NCBI GenBank assembly: GCA_965238045.1
Contig: CBDEGU010000008.1
Span: 1-64,000, forward strand
Reading direction: 5' to 3'
Length of the DNA stretch: 64,000 nucleotides
DNA from: CBDEGU01 sp965238045
Lineage (GTDB): Bacteria > Acidobacteriota > Terriglobia > Bryobacterales > UBA6623
Shown here: piece after piece, positions 8,606 through 18,673 of the stretch
How positions within the stretch are numbered: position 1 is the first letter of the stretch
How the letters are laid out: each line of letters starts with the position of its first letter
Position numbers and translations under genes: made by a program
Notes under the pieces: model-generated
The model's database searches: none
What the model was told of the DNA's origin: nothing
Seen by the model: the letters and a program-made list of their open reading frames with translations, nothing else

Positions 8606-9490
8606 ATGCGAAAGAATTATCTTATCCTAGTCGTCGCTCACTCAGTCCACGGGCGCATAAAGCGCTTGCGCGTTCCGCACTACGCACTCCATGTACTGCT
8701 GAGCTTGGTGATCTTCGGCTCGATAGTGGGAATCGGCCTCGTCTCCAGCTACACGCGTATGCTGAGCAAGGTCGGTGACTACAACGAGTTGCGCGGCGAA
8801 AAGGAAGCGCTGCTGCAGCAGAACGAGGCGCTCAAAAAAGATGTCGAGGAACGCAATGGTCAGCTTGCGTCGCTGGGGGATCTAGCAACGGAGGTTTCCA
8901 TTGCTTTTGGCATCTCGCGTCCTGAGCCAGACGAAGCCGCGTTCTTCGCCGACGAGAGCGCCCACGATGAGTATCAGAGCTTCGTGAATCGATTCGACTT
9001 CCTGCAACAGGTAAGCTTGTCCCCGAGAGGAAGCGAATCGATGCTGTTTTGGCTTGAGAATACGACCCCCTCTCTATGGCCGGTACCTGGCGTGCTGAGT
9101 TCTTCGTTCGGGAGCCGCCGCGACCCGTTCAGCGGAGAAGGCTCGTTCCACGCCGGAGTGGACCTTCGTTCTCGTCGCGGAACGCCGGTCGTGGCCGCCG
9201 CGGATGGCGTGGTGAGAAGCAGTGGCTGGGCAGGGCAGTATGGCAAACGCGTCATCTTGAGTCATGGGCGTAGCGAGCTTTCCACGCATTACGCGCATTT
9301 GTCCCAATACTTCGTTCGCTCCGGCCAGATGGTCCGTCGCGGGGAAGTCATCGGACGCGTGGGAGCAACCGGCCGTTCGACATCATCACATCTGCATTAC
9401 GAGGTTCGATATCGCGGCACGGCCGTGAATCCTTACAAGTACCTCAAGAACAGCTCCCCGCGGTCTGCGTCGTACGAACTCGCCGACTAG
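8606..9490 (+). CDS. Membrane-anchored M23 family (LytM) metallopeptidase
   Basis: Probable cell-wall endopeptidase, or activator of one, facing the periplasm. Residues about 28-50 form one transmembrane segment. Residues about 55-95 are a charged coiled coil (ELRGEKEALLQQNEALKKDVEERN). Residues about 155-280 are the LytM domain. The zinc-site residues are intact: H182-x3-D186 in FHAGVDL and H262-x-H264 in SHLHYE. The second His-containing strand STHYAHLS is also present. The layout of anchor, coil and LytM resembles MepM/NlpD-like factors. It stands alone between thiL and the convergent kinase gene. Confidence 0.9.
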   Translation: MRKNYLILVVAHSVHGRIKRLRVPHYALHVLLSLVIFGSIVGIGLVSSYTRMLSKVGDYNELRGEKEALLQQNEALKKDVEERNGQLASLGDLATEVSIAFGISRPEPDEAAFFADESAHDEYQSFVNRFDFLQQVSLSPRGSESMLFWLENTTPSLWPVPGVLSSSFGSRRDPFSGEGSFHAGVDLRSRRGTPVVAAADGVVRSSGWAGQYGKRVILSHGRSELSTHYAHLSQYFVRSGQMVRRGEVIGRVGATGRSTSSHLHYEVRYRGTAVNPYKYLKNSSPRSASYELAD

Positions 9491-9673
9491 CGCCACTCTA
9501 GCGGCCCGTCGTAAAAGTCCGGCCGGATCTGACGCACCGGGACTGCGGACAGAGACGCATCCGGTGTCCGATGCAGGACGTCTGAACCTCGCGGGGACGA
9601 CCGGCCCGGCAGCGCGGCTCCGCCGTTTCGGACGCCCGCACCCCTCGGGCGCCAGCTCACGAGAAGAACAAAT

Positions 9674-10306
9674 TTAGGTGCCAAGCGGAAGGAAATACTG
9701 GGTGCCGCGGACGGGCCGGCTTAGTTCTTGGAGCAACTCGTCGAGGTCGTTTTCGTTTTGAACGAAATCAACCTGCGTCGTATCAACCACCAGTACGTCG
9801 GACGCCTTGTAGTTCGTAAAAAAATGCTCGTAGGCGCGAACAACTTCCGCCAGATATTCATCGGAAATCATGGCTTCCGAGGCTACGTTCTTGCGCGCGA
9901 TGCGAGCCCGCAGCACCTCGGGCGTGGCCTTGAGATAGACCACCAGATCCGGCGCCGCGAGTTGTTCCTTTAGTTCGCGGTAGTACTGGTCATAGACGGC
10001 GACCTCGTCATCATTGAGGTTGATGTAAGCGAAGAGTTTGTCCTTCTCGAAGAGAAAATCGGACACGACCGGCGTCTGGATGCGGTCGGGAAGGATTGTC
10101 TTCAGCCGCTGGAACCGCGACATCAAGAAGTACATCTGAGCGCGAAACCCCGAGGCTTGCCGGCCGCGATAGAAGTCGGTCAGAAACGGGTTTTCTTCTG
10201 AATCGAGGATGGCCCGAGCGTGCACGCGCTGGGCCAGGGCTCGCGCCAGGCTGGACTTTCCCACTCGGAGGGGGCCTTCGATCGCAATGTATCGCGCGGG
10301 ACTCAT
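9674..10306 (-). CDS. Deoxynucleoside kinase family protein
   Basis: A P-loop kinase of the deoxyadenosine/deoxyguanosine kinase group, which phosphorylates salvaged deoxynucleosides. The 210-residue protein has the P-loop GPLRVGKSSL at residues 11-20. It also has the family helix RAQMYFLMSRFQRL, the SDFLFEKDKLFA motif, and a lid-like RARIARKNVASE segment. The usual T at the end of the P-loop is S here, which many members tolerate. It lies about 110 bp downstream of ruvB on the same strand. The preferred nucleoside cannot be read from the sequence. Confidence 0.85.
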   Translation of the reverse strand: MSPARYIAIEGPLRVGKSSLARALAQRVHARAILDSEENPFLTDFYRGRQASGFRAQMYFLMSRFQRLKTILPDRIQTPVVSDFLFEKDKLFAYINLNDDEVAVYDQYYRELKEQLAAPDLVVYLKATPEVLRARIARKNVASEAMISDEYLAEVVRAYEHFFTNYKASDVLVVDTTQVDFVQNENDLDELLQELSRPVRGTQYFLPLGT

Positions 10307-10420
10307 TACCTGACTGTTTTAACGTATTTCGATCCGGGCGAGTTTTCGGCGCCGCCGTTGGAGTGAGCAGTACTCTCCATCATATCGAGACCATCTGAGT
10401 CCTGACGCCAGATCTGCTTT

Positions 10421-11449
10421 CTAGAATCCAAGATTTGCCTGCGGCCCCTTCGGCGGAGGGACCTGGAAGTACTCGAAGGCGAGTTGCGTACCAACACGGC
10501 CACGCGGAGTGCGATCCAAGAAACCCAGCTGCATCAGATAGGGCTCGTAGACTTCCTCGATCGTATTGGCGTCCTCTCCCACCGACGCGGCGATCGTGTT
10601 GAGACCGACCGGTCCGCCGGCGTACTTGCCCAAGATGGTGCGCATGACCTTCTGGTCGATCTCATCCAGCCCATGCGGATCGACCTCAAGCAAGTCCAGA
10701 GCCGTGCACGTGGTCTCCCGATCAATCCCGCCATGGGCCCGCACCTGCGAGTAGTCTCGAACTCGCCGCAGCAAGCGGTTGGCCACGCGCGGCGTGCCGC
10801 GACTGCGCCGGGCGATTTCTTCCGCTCCCGGCTGGTCGATCTCGGTATGCAACATGGACGCGGAGCGGAAAACAATCTGGGTCAGGTCTTCGACGCCGTA
10901 AGGATTCAGCCGCAGTGTCAGACCGAAGCGTCCGCGCAACGGCGCCGAGAGCAGTCCGGCCCGGGTCGTCGCGCCGATGGCGGTAAAGGGCGGGAGGGGA
11001 ATCGAGTGCGTCCGGGCTCCGGGGCCGGAACCAATCATCAGATCGACTCGAAAGTCCTCCAGCGCGGCGTAGAGCATCTCCTCCACGTCGGCAAGCAGAC
11101 GATGAATCTCATCGATGAAGAAAACCTGCCGGGACCGAATCGCCGTTAACGCGCCGGTAAGGTCCAGCTTCTTCTGCAGCACCGGCCCGGAGGTCGTGTC
11201 CAGGTCGACGTTCAACTCGTTAGCGATGATGTTCGCCAGCGTCGTCTTCCCAAGACCGGGCGGCCCGTAGAGCAGCACGTGATCCATGGCCTCGTCACGG
11301 CCGCGCGCCGCTTCGATCGCGATCGAGAGATTCTCTTTCAGCTTCTCTTGACCGACGAAATCCGACAATCGCTTAGGCCGCAGAGTCAGGTCAAGCTGCT
11401 GATCCTCGTCCTGCGGATCAGGCGAGACAATGCGCTCTTCCAGCATCAT
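10421..11449 (-). CDS. ruvB: Holliday junction branch migration ATPase RuvB
   Basis: Hexameric AAA+ motor that drives branch migration of Holliday junctions with RuvA. The 342-residue length is normal. The Walker A motif GPPGLGKT is at 62-69 and Walker B FFIDEIH around 110-116. Further motifs are the arginine finger/sensor region IGATTRAGLLSAPLRGRFG and the C-terminal winged-helix domain, ending in TPRGRV and the DNA-binding region. Two adjacent ATG codons begin the gene and either may be used. It lies 6 bp after ruvA; ruvC is not next to them. Confidence 0.97.
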   Translation of the reverse strand: MMLEERIVSPDPQDEDQQLDLTLRPKRLSDFVGQEKLKENLSIAIEAARGRDEAMDHVLLYGPPGLGKTTLANIIANELNVDLDTTSGPVLQKKLDLTGALTAIRSRQVFFIDEIHRLLADVEEMLYAALEDFRVDLMIGSGPGARTHSIPLPPFTAIGATTRAGLLSAPLRGRFGLTLRLNPYGVEDLTQIVFRSASMLHTEIDQPGAEEIARRSRGTPRVANRLLRRVRDYSQVRAHGGIDRETTCTALDLLEVDPHGLDEIDQKVMRTILGKYAGGPVGLNTIAASVGEDANTIEEVYEPYLMQLGFLDRTPRGRVGTQLAFEYFQVPPPKGPQANLGF

Positions 11450-11455
11450 TCCAGC

Positions 11456-12052
11456 TTAGCGGCTTATCAAGTCCAGCGAGCGCCGGAAAAGTGGTTCGAA
11501 CGCCTGCTCGACTCCCTCGGAAAGCGACTTGCGAACCGCCTTCTCGGCGGCGTTTTTGGCGCATCCAAGGTTGAGCATCGCCGAAATCACGTCTCGCTCT
11601 ATGGCGCCGCTCAAGTCCGCGCCCTCACCCGTCCGCGCCGGTTCGTCGATCGGACCGAGTGTTTCTCGCAACTCCAGAACCATGCGTTCACTCGTTTTGC
11701 GGCCCACTCCGGGAATGCGCGTGAGCCGCTTGGCATCGCCACTCCGGATCGCGGTGAGCAACTCATCGGCCGGCAACCCCGACAGAATCGTGACCGCCAG
11801 ACGGGGTCCGATTCCGCTGACGGATATCAATTTTTCAAAGAGTCCTTTTTCTGCTCCGGTGAAGAAACCAAACAGCGCCAGCGCATCCTCTCGCACATGG
11901 GTGTAGATGTGCAGCACGGCCTCGTCGCCGGGTTGTCCGAGCCGGGAATAGGTCGAGACCGGAATCGTCACCCCGTAACCGACGCCGCTAACGTCCAGCA
12001 GAGCGGAGTTGGGGTGTTTCTCAAGCAGTTTTCCGCGCAGATAAGCAATCAT
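11456..12052 (-). CDS. ruvA: Holliday junction binding protein RuvA
   Basis: Tetrameric protein that binds four-way junctions and loads RuvB. The 198 residues carry the N-terminal OB domain (MIAYLRGKLLEKHPNSALLDVSGVGYGV), then the HhH motifs ISVSGIGPRLAVTILSG and LTRIPGVGRKTSERMVLEL. The C-terminal UBA-like domain III follows (AEKAVRKSLSEGVEQAFEPLFRRSLDLI). It is upstream of and closely linked to ruvB, which supports one transcript. Confidence 0.96.
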   Translation of the reverse strand: MIAYLRGKLLEKHPNSALLDVSGVGYGVTIPVSTYSRLGQPGDEAVLHIYTHVREDALALFGFFTGAEKGLFEKLISVSGIGPRLAVTILSGLPADELLTAIRSGDAKRLTRIPGVGRKTSERMVLELRETLGPIDEPARTGEGADLSGAIERDVISAMLNLGCAKNAAEKAVRKSLSEGVEQAFEPLFRRSLDLISR

Positions 12053-12209
12053 TCAGGCTGGCAAGGCGTCGTCGCGGCCAGAGCCAAAGTATGGCCAACG
12101 CCTCGCGGGAGTGTCAAGCCAGCCCGCCTTTCTCACCACGTGACGAGAAAAGCGGGCCAGCCCGGTTATGATGAAAGACGCGGACACGCCGATCGCCGAG
12201 CTGTTTCCG

Positions 12210-12956
12210 ATGACCTTACGCAGAGTGTTTGTCGACGCCGTGCAGGACGGCGCAGCGTTCGTCGAAGGCGCCCGTGCCCATCATCTGGCGCGAGCCGTTC
12301 GTCTCAAAGCCGGAAAGGCCGTAGAAATCTCTGACGGCGAGCGCCTGTTCGCGGCCGCGGCTTTGCAGGTGAGCGGATCACGTGTTGCATTCGCTGTTGG
12401 CGAGGAAATCACGCTACCACTGGCCTCTCCCCGGATCACTCTCGGGTTGGCGATCGTCAAATTCTCGCGCCTGGAATGGGCTGTGGAAAAGGCGACAGAA
12501 CTGGGTGTGGAAGCGATCCTTCCCATTGTCGCGGCGCGAAGCGAGAAAAGGCTGGTGCGCGAAGCGCCTGGGCGCCTTGCGCGGTGGAGGCGTATCGCCG
12601 AAGAGGCCGCCATGCAAGCTCGCCGCATGGCGCCCCCCGTGCTGCTCGACCCGGTCCCGCTCGATCAGGCCATGGTTGCCGAGCCATCCACGTGGCGTTT
12701 GTTCCTGGACCCCGGCGGGGCTCCGCTGAACCAGGTAGTCGATAGCCTTCACCCCAGCAGCGCCCCGGCCGTCAAACTGTTCGTCGGCCCCGAAGGGGGG
12801 TGGGGCAGCGATGAGATCGCCGCCGCTCATCAGGCCGGCTGCCACAGGTGCGAGCTTGGACCGCTGATCTTGCGGGCCGAGACCGCCGCGGTCACGGCCG
12901 CTGGCATTCTGATGCACCTGCTGCGCTGCAACCCGCGGCCCGGCCCGCGAAGCTAA
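12210..12956 (+). CDS. rsmE: 16S rRNA (uracil(1498)-N3)-methyltransferase
   Basis: SPOUT-type methyltransferase that adds a methyl group to U1498 of 16S rRNA. I prefer the ATG at 12210, because the protein then begins with the family start MTLRRVFVDA. An upstream in-frame ATG at 12168 would add 14 residues. The N-terminal PUA-like domain has HHLARAVRLKAGKAVEISDG. The knotted SAM-binding end shows LFVGPEGGWGSDE and LGPLILRAETAAVTA, both diagnostic. No partner gene is close; it is divergent from ruvA. Confidence 0.93.
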   Translation: MTLRRVFVDAVQDGAAFVEGARAHHLARAVRLKAGKAVEISDGERLFAAAALQVSGSRVAFAVGEEITLPLASPRITLGLAIVKFSRLEWAVEKATELGVEAILPIVAARSEKRLVREAPGRLARWRRIAEEAAMQARRMAPPVLLDPVPLDQAMVAEPSTWRLFLDPGGAPLNQVVDSLHPSSAPAVKLFVGPEGGWGSDEIAAAHQAGCHRCELGPLILRAETAAVTAAGILMHLLRCNPRPGPRS

Positions 12957-13302
12957 TCCAGCGGACCATTCCCCCGGTCGACCAGAACAGGCCATGGGAA
13001 TCCTTCGATGCCGTCGTGGCCTGCCTGACGAGGCAAAGTCGTTGCATTCAGGAGAGAGGGAGTACCATGCTGGAGTCGGGGTTCTGAATTGACAATTCTG
13101 GCTCAAGTCGGCCAGTTCAGAATCTTGGCTATGTCTCGTGGTCGTCGGCACGCCGCTGCCGTTCGCCCCGAGATCGGTTGAGCCCTGTCCTTCGCGCACC
13201 GCGCAGGCTGCTCGAAAATCCCTTACGCTGACGTACCGTGCTGGCTATGGCGATGACCGCTGACTCTCATCGCCGCAACCGCGCTGGCCCGGCCGTACTC
13301 TC
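12957..13302. other. Gap after rsmE containing one inverted repeat
   Basis: No convincing gene on either strand in these 346 bases. An imperfect inverted repeat, TTCTGAATTG (13082-13091) and CAGTTCAGAA (13113-13122), with a 21-base loop could form a hairpin. It lacks a T-tract. No clear promoter for the kinase gene starting at 13303 was found. Confidence 0.4.
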
Positions 13303-15622
13303 ATGACACTGCTGCTCATCTCATGCGTTTTGCGATCCATCGCCACCGCTTGGTCTTTGGCGCTGGTATGGCGTTTGAGAGAACCGCGCATCCTGGGATT
13401 GAGTGTAGTGGTCATCATTACAACCGGGGCGGCATGGCACAGATTGCTTGTACGAGACGCGGGAGTCGGGCCTCCGCATGTGGTGATAAGCTTGGCGCTG
13501 CTCGGAGCCGTCGTCTTGCTCGGCACAGCCCTCCTCGCCCGCCAGTCGCAGGAACGCCGAACGCAGGCCGTGCTGGACTCGCTGATGACCAATATCTGCG
13601 TTCTTGACGTTCGCGGTGAAATCACGGCCACGAACCAGGCCTGGAACCAGTTCGCCTCCGACAACAGTACCGCGAACGGGGCGGCGCCTGCCGGCATCGG
13701 AGTCGCCGCGAACTACTTGGAAGTCTGCCGCGCGGCGACCGGAGAGGACGCGAAAATCGCCGAGCAGGCTCGGACCGGGATCCAGGCGGTCCTTGATGAT
13801 CCGGCGACGGACTTCACTCTGGAATATCCGTGTGATTCGCCCGCCGAAAAGCGCTGGATCCTTATGGTCGCGAAGCCGTTGCTCAGCAAGGATCGGGGAG
13901 CCGTGGTCGTGCACATGGATATCTCGGAACGCAAGCAGGCCGAGACGGTGCGGGAGATGAGTCTGCAAAGGGTCCAGGCAAAGTTCGAAGAGCAGACCTC
14001 GGATCTGCTGCACAGTGAACAGCAGCTCCGTCTCATTAATGACAACCTGCCCGTGCTGATGCTCTATCTCGACCCCTCAGGCAGTGTGCGATTCATTAAC
14101 AAAACGTACGAACAGTGGTACGGGAAGAGCTCTTCCGCCGTTCTCAACCGCGACGTGGGGGACTTTTTCGCGCAGACAGGGACCACATCGGCCGTTACGA
14201 CTTCCGAGATTCGCCAATACCTGCGGCGAGCGCTTGGGGGCGAGACGGTTTCGTTTGAAAACAAGATCACCCGCGACTCCGGCGAAATTCAGTATCGCTA
14301 TGTAAGCTTACGTGCCAGATCTCAACGAGGAGGGCAACATTGAGGGCGTCTTCGCCTATGTCATCGACACGACCGAACAGAAGCGAGCCGAACTCGAGAG
14401 GGAAACAACCGGAGCGGAACTGCAGCAGGCCAAAAAGCTGGAAGCCCTGGGAGTGCTTGCCGGCGGCATCGCCCACGATTTCAACAACCTTCTCGCGCCG
14501 ATCATCGGTTTCGCCGACCTGGCGCAGGATAGTCTCCCGGAAGATTCTCCGGTCGCCGAATACACCGGCGAAATATTGAAGGCCGCCGGCCGCACGAAGG
14601 AACTCGTCGAGCAAATTCTGCTGCTGGCCCGAAAGTCGGAGAGGCAGCACGTGATCGTCGACCTGGTTCCGCTGATGAACGAAGCAATGAAACTGCTGCG
14701 GGCGTCGATTCCCAGCACGGTGGAAATTCAGCAGCGGATCAGCCCCGACGCCGGTTGTGTTCTCGGAGACCCGTCTCAGATTCACCAGGTCGTCGTGAAC
14801 CTCTGCACGAATGCGTATCAGGCGATGAGTGCGAGCGGCGGAACACTGGGAGTGCAGGTGAAGAAATCCGGACCACCCCCTGGGAGGAAGAAGTCCGTTT
14901 ACGTTCCGGCAGCGCCGACCCACGTGCGTATCAGCGTCTCGGACACCGGGCCCGGCATCGACCCGGCCATACGTGAGAAACTCTTCGAGCCGTTTTTTAC
15001 GACGAAAGAACCCAGCAAAGGGACTGGCCTGGGGTTGTCGGTCGTGCAAGGACTCGTCAAGCGGCATCGGGGTGTGATCCAACTGGAAAGCAACACGCCG
15101 CGGGGATCCATCTTTCACGTCTACTTTCCCAGCGTGGAGGCCAAACAGATTCCCAAGCAACGACTCCGTAAGACCCTGCCCCGCGGGAGGGAACGTATCT
15201 TGCTGGTCGAAGATGAGCAGGCGATCACGGCCATGGTTCGCCAGATGCTCGAGGGTCTGGGTTACCATGTCACGGACTTCTGGGACAGCGTGGCCGCTCT
15301 GAAGAAATTCCAGCAAAGTCCGCGAGATTTTGATCTCGTGATCGCCGACATCATGATGCCGCGGATGACCGGTCTTGAGCTTGCCCGGAAGGTCAGTGAA
15401 ACCCGGCCCGGTGTCCCGATGATGCTCATGACGGGCTTCAGCGAGGCAAGCACGGCCGAGGGACTCCGCGAGGCCGGCGTCAGAGAACTGCTGATGAAAC
15501 CATTCGTTCGCGAAGATCTCGCGGTGACAGTTCGCAACGTGCTAGATGGTCGGGCCTTCTCCGCCGCGGATGGCGCTGGGCCGGCCCGATCGCTGGGCCC
15601 GGCTCCCGCCACGGACCGCTAG
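13303..15622 (+). pseudogene. Hybrid sensor histidine kinase with PAS domains and receiver, frameshifted
   Basis: A phosphorelay kinase split by one indel. Part 1 (13303-14307) encodes two or three N-terminal membrane helices (to about residue 80), a PAS domain (about 90-215, ending HMDISERKQAE) and a second PAS domain (about 240-335) that stops mid-domain. Part 2 resumes one base later in the next frame (from about 14309) with the end of the PAS fold. It continues with the His box GIAHDFNNLLAPI, the ATP-binding domain (DTGPGIDPA, GTGLGLSVVQG) and a receiver domain (LVEDEQ, LVIADIMMPRMTG, MKPF). Dropping the T near 14308 gives one continuous protein of about 770 residues. A sequence error, or reinitiation at GTG 14312, are alternatives. 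Confidence 0.8.
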
Positions 15623-15773
15623 GGCCGCGCTTGGGCGGAAGTCCCCGGTCTCTCACAGCTCCTCCCCGCCGCGCCGCAGTCCAACTTGCCTTAGCACCCA
15701 GTCGCGGATCACGCGATAGCCGGCGGCCCCGGACGTAGCGCAAACCCCCGAAACAGCCGGTGGCCGGGGGGGA

Positions 15774-15974
15774 TCAGGCCGAAAAAAAACGCTTCCGGGA
15801 TCGCTTGCTCTGCGGGAGACGGCGGCTCTCGCTGTTCATCTCCAAGATATGGACGTGGTGGGTGAGACGATCCAGCAAGACGCCGATCAGCCGCACGGAG
15901 CCGAAGACCTTCGTCCGCTCGTTGAAGGGCAGGTTCGAGGTCACCAGCGTCGAGGCCCGCTCGTAGTGCTGGCT
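15774..15974 (-). pseudogene. IstB-like (IS21 family) ATPase, C-terminal fragment
   Basis: About 67 codons match the end of the IS21 helper ATPase IstB: YERASTLVTSNLPFNERTKVFG, then LLDRLTHHVHILEMNSESRRL. The Walker motifs and the first two thirds of the gene are missing. It abuts an IS3-type fragment upstream, so this is an old deletion product, not a functional gene. Confidence 0.75.
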
Positions 15975-16012
15975 GAAGATTGTCCGCCAAGTATAACTGG
16001 AAGATCTCGATT

Positions 16013-16162
16013 GGCGAAGCCGTGGGGTGTCCGATAGCCGAGGGCGCTGTGCGGACGCTATTGGTTGTATTGGTTGCGCCAGGCGGCCACCAGCAGGCGC
16101 GCGTGGCGCAGATTGCGAAACCAGTTCGCATTGAGGCATTTGTCGCGGAAGCTGCCGGTCAC
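16013..16162 (-). pseudogene. IS3-family transposase OrfB, C-terminal fragment
   Basis: A 50-codon piece of an rve integrase domain: FRDKCLNANWFRNLRHARLL, then WRNQYNQ, an in-frame TAG (16058-16060), and RPHSALGYRTP. The family has the same Tyr-Asn ... Arg-Pro-His-Ser pattern with the catalytic Glu further upstream, which is lost here. It is a degraded remnant joined to the IstB fragment. Confidence 0.75.
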
Positions 16163-16329
16163 GGGTTGGTGGATGATCCCTTGTAGTGGAAGTGCTCGAG
16201 CGGGTGATGGTTCGGTGAACAGGCCGGCGCGGGCGCGATGGACGATGCTGGGTTGTCATTGGAGGCTGGAGGGTGGATTTGAGGAAGGCCGCGGGTCTGT
16301 TTGAGGCCCCCAGGGCGGAGGTGAGGAAA

Positions 16330-16361
16330 AGCCGCGGATCTCAAAACCGAGATCCGCGGCT
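16330..16361. terminator. Perfect 13-bp stem terminator-like hairpin at the intron insertion site
   Basis: AGCCGCGGATCTC (16330-16342), loop AAAACC, GAGATCCGCGGCT (16349-16361). On the minus strand it is followed by TTTTCC. On the plus strand the sequence directly after the stem is the 5' end of the group II intron. Class C group II introns are known to insert just downstream of such stems. Confidence 0.7.
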
Positions 16362-17857
16362 AGTGTGCCCAGCATGGGCTGAATCTTGTTGGCTGGAAAG
16401 AGCCAACCGGGACCGATGGAGGTAACCGTAGGGAACCGCAAGGCGTAGCCGCGAGGTGAAGCCGAAGGAAGCGGGGAACAAACCTTGGACCGCAGGAACA
16501 CGAACTGGCAGTGAGGCCGCGTACGGGCGGTAAGCGTGCTAGCCAACGTCAAGCCCAAATTCCATCCAAGACGTGCGAGGTAAAGCCAGGCGGTTTGAAG
16601 GGACAGATGCAGCGCCTTACCTGGGGAGATCTCCTTCGTGAGAGCGAGAGAGAAGTCAGCAGAGGCCGTAGTAGCGACCAAGGGCGGGTAATGCCGCCCG
16701 AGCGAAGGGCCGAAGAACCAAGGAGCAAAGCGAGACGAGCAACTCGAACCGAGCTGAGAAGAACGTCCGGAGTCTCGGGCCGCAAGGCCCTTCCCCGCTG
16801 GGGGAACGAGAAAGGAGAGCAGGGGCAGGCAGGAACGGTGGAACTGGGATGGGCCTCCCCCGGCGGCGGCAAGGCGGAGTTTGGCGAAACTCGCCGGAGA
16901 AAGCAATGCACGAAGATCTGATGGAACAGGTGGTCAGCGAGGAGAATCTCGATCGGGCGCTGCGAGCGGTGAAACGCAAGCGGGGCGCGGCGGGGACCGG
17001 CAAGATGAGCACCGCGAAACTCTAACCTCACTTTCGCCGTCACGGCGCGGAGATTCGGGCGAAGCTCGCGTCCGGACGCTGGACGCCGAGCCCCCCGTCA
17101 AGCGGACAGAGCCAAGCGGGTAGAGATACCCAAGCCGGGCGGGGGGAAGCGGCAGCTCGGGATACCGACGGTGATGGACCGGCTGGTGCAGCAAGCGTTG
17201 CTGCAAGTATTACAGTCGATCTTTGAGCCGCGATTTAGCGAGCCGGGCTGGGGGTTCCGGCCGGGACGGAGCGCGCACGACGCAGTACGATCGGCGCAGT
17301 GCCGTCAACATGGGGATATGTCCGCGAGGGCAAGGACTGGGTGGTGGATATTGACATCGCCAAGTTCTTCGACCACGTCAATCACGATATTCTGATGCAC
17401 CGGATCGCGCAAGTGATTCGGGATAAAACAGTGCCGCGATTGATCGGGCGGTCTCCGCGGGCCGGGGTGCTGCGAGAGGGGGTGGTGGAGCGCAGGGCGG
17501 AGGGCACGCCGCAAGGCGGGCCCCTCTCACCGCTGCTGGCGAATATCTACCTCAATGCGCTGGACCGGGAACTGGAGAGCCGGGTACCGCGGTTCCGCCG
17601 ATACGCGGACGACGGCAAGATTTATGTGGGCCGCGAAGCGGCGGCGAAGCGCGTGCCGCAGGGGATCAGAGCCTGGATCGAGAAGCATTTGCGCCTGAAG
17701 GTGAACGAGGCCAAGAGCGGGGCGGGGAGGCCGTGGGAGCGGAAGTTTCTGGGGTTTCGTCTGAGCCGCCAAGGGCAGGTGGAAGTGGTGCCGGAAAGTA
17801 TCGCACGATTCAAACAGAAGGTGCGGGAGATTTGGTGCGGCAACCGATCGGTTGCTA

Positions 17858-18673
17858 GGGCGTGTTAACACTAAAGCAAGAAAGCTGCTAAACTGGTGAT
17901 ATATGGAGATCACCGAGCAGCAATACCGCCGCATCGAGCCAGTCCTGCCTCGCCAGCGGGGCAACGTGAGTCTGTCGAATCTCACGGTTTTGAACGCGAT
18001 TTTGTATGTCGCCGAGCAGGGCTGCAAATGGCGCGGCTTACCCAAACGCTTCGGCAACTGGCATACCATTTACACCCGCATGAATCGCTGGGCAAAGAAT
18101 GGCGTGCTCGACGCCGTCTTCGAGAAACTACAGCGCGAGCAGCTGGTCCGCATCAAAATCGAGGCCGTCTCGATGGACTCGACCATCGTGAAGGTTCATC
18201 CCGACGGCACCGGTGCGTTAAAAAAAACGGTCCGCGGGCAATCGGTAAATCCCGCGGCGGATGGACCACCAAGATTCATCTGGTTGCCGCAAATGCTCGC
18301 ACGGCGATAACCTTCTCCCTCTCGCCCGGCCAAGCTCACGACGCCCCGCGGGGCCGCGAACTGCTCGCCGCTCTGGGGCCGTTGCCCGAGCCGCTGCCGC
18401 TGCTGCTGGACCGCGCCTACGAGGACGACCAGACACGCCAACTGGCATTGGATTTCGGATGGATTCCCGTCGTGCCGCCCAAGCGGACCCGCCTGGAGCC
18501 GTGGGAATACGACCGAGTGCTCTATCGCCGCCGCAACGAGGTCGCAAGACTCTTCCGCGGGCTAAAGGGATTCCGCCGCATCTTCTCCCGCTTCGACAAA
18601 CTCGACGTCATGTTCCTCGCCTTCCTCCACTTCGCTCTCATCGTCGAGGCCCTACGTTAGTGTTAACACGCCC
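17858..18673 (+). mobile_element. IS5-family (IS427-like) insertion sequence
   Basis: 816 bp bounded by perfect 17-bp terminal inverted repeats: GGGCGTGTTAACACTAA at 17858-17874 and its complement at 18657-18673. A TA duplication flanks it (17856-17857 and 18674-18675). Removing the element and one TA rejoins the reverse transcriptase reading frame exactly (...SVA|SRQLRD...), which confirms the boundaries. It encodes one transposase in two overlapping frames and looks intact. Confidence 0.93.
17903..18660 (+). CDS. IS5-family transposase made by -1 frameshifting
   Basis: DDE transposase. The first frame (ATG 17903) covers the helix-turn-helix-like N-terminus EITEQQYRRIEPVLP, the GCKWRGLPKRFGNW segment and the first catalytic Asp in SMDSTIVKVHP. 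At a run of eight A (18220-18227) the slippery heptamer A-AAA-AAA (18220-18226) allows a -1 shift into the second frame. That frame carries GGWTTKIHLVA, the second Asp in LLDRAYEDDQ and the Glu in RRRNEVARLFRGLKGFRR. The first frame alone stops at 18310. The TAG stop lies inside the right inverted repeat. Such frameshifting is known in the IS427 subgroup; here it is inferred from the A-run and the frame order. Confidence 0.88.
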
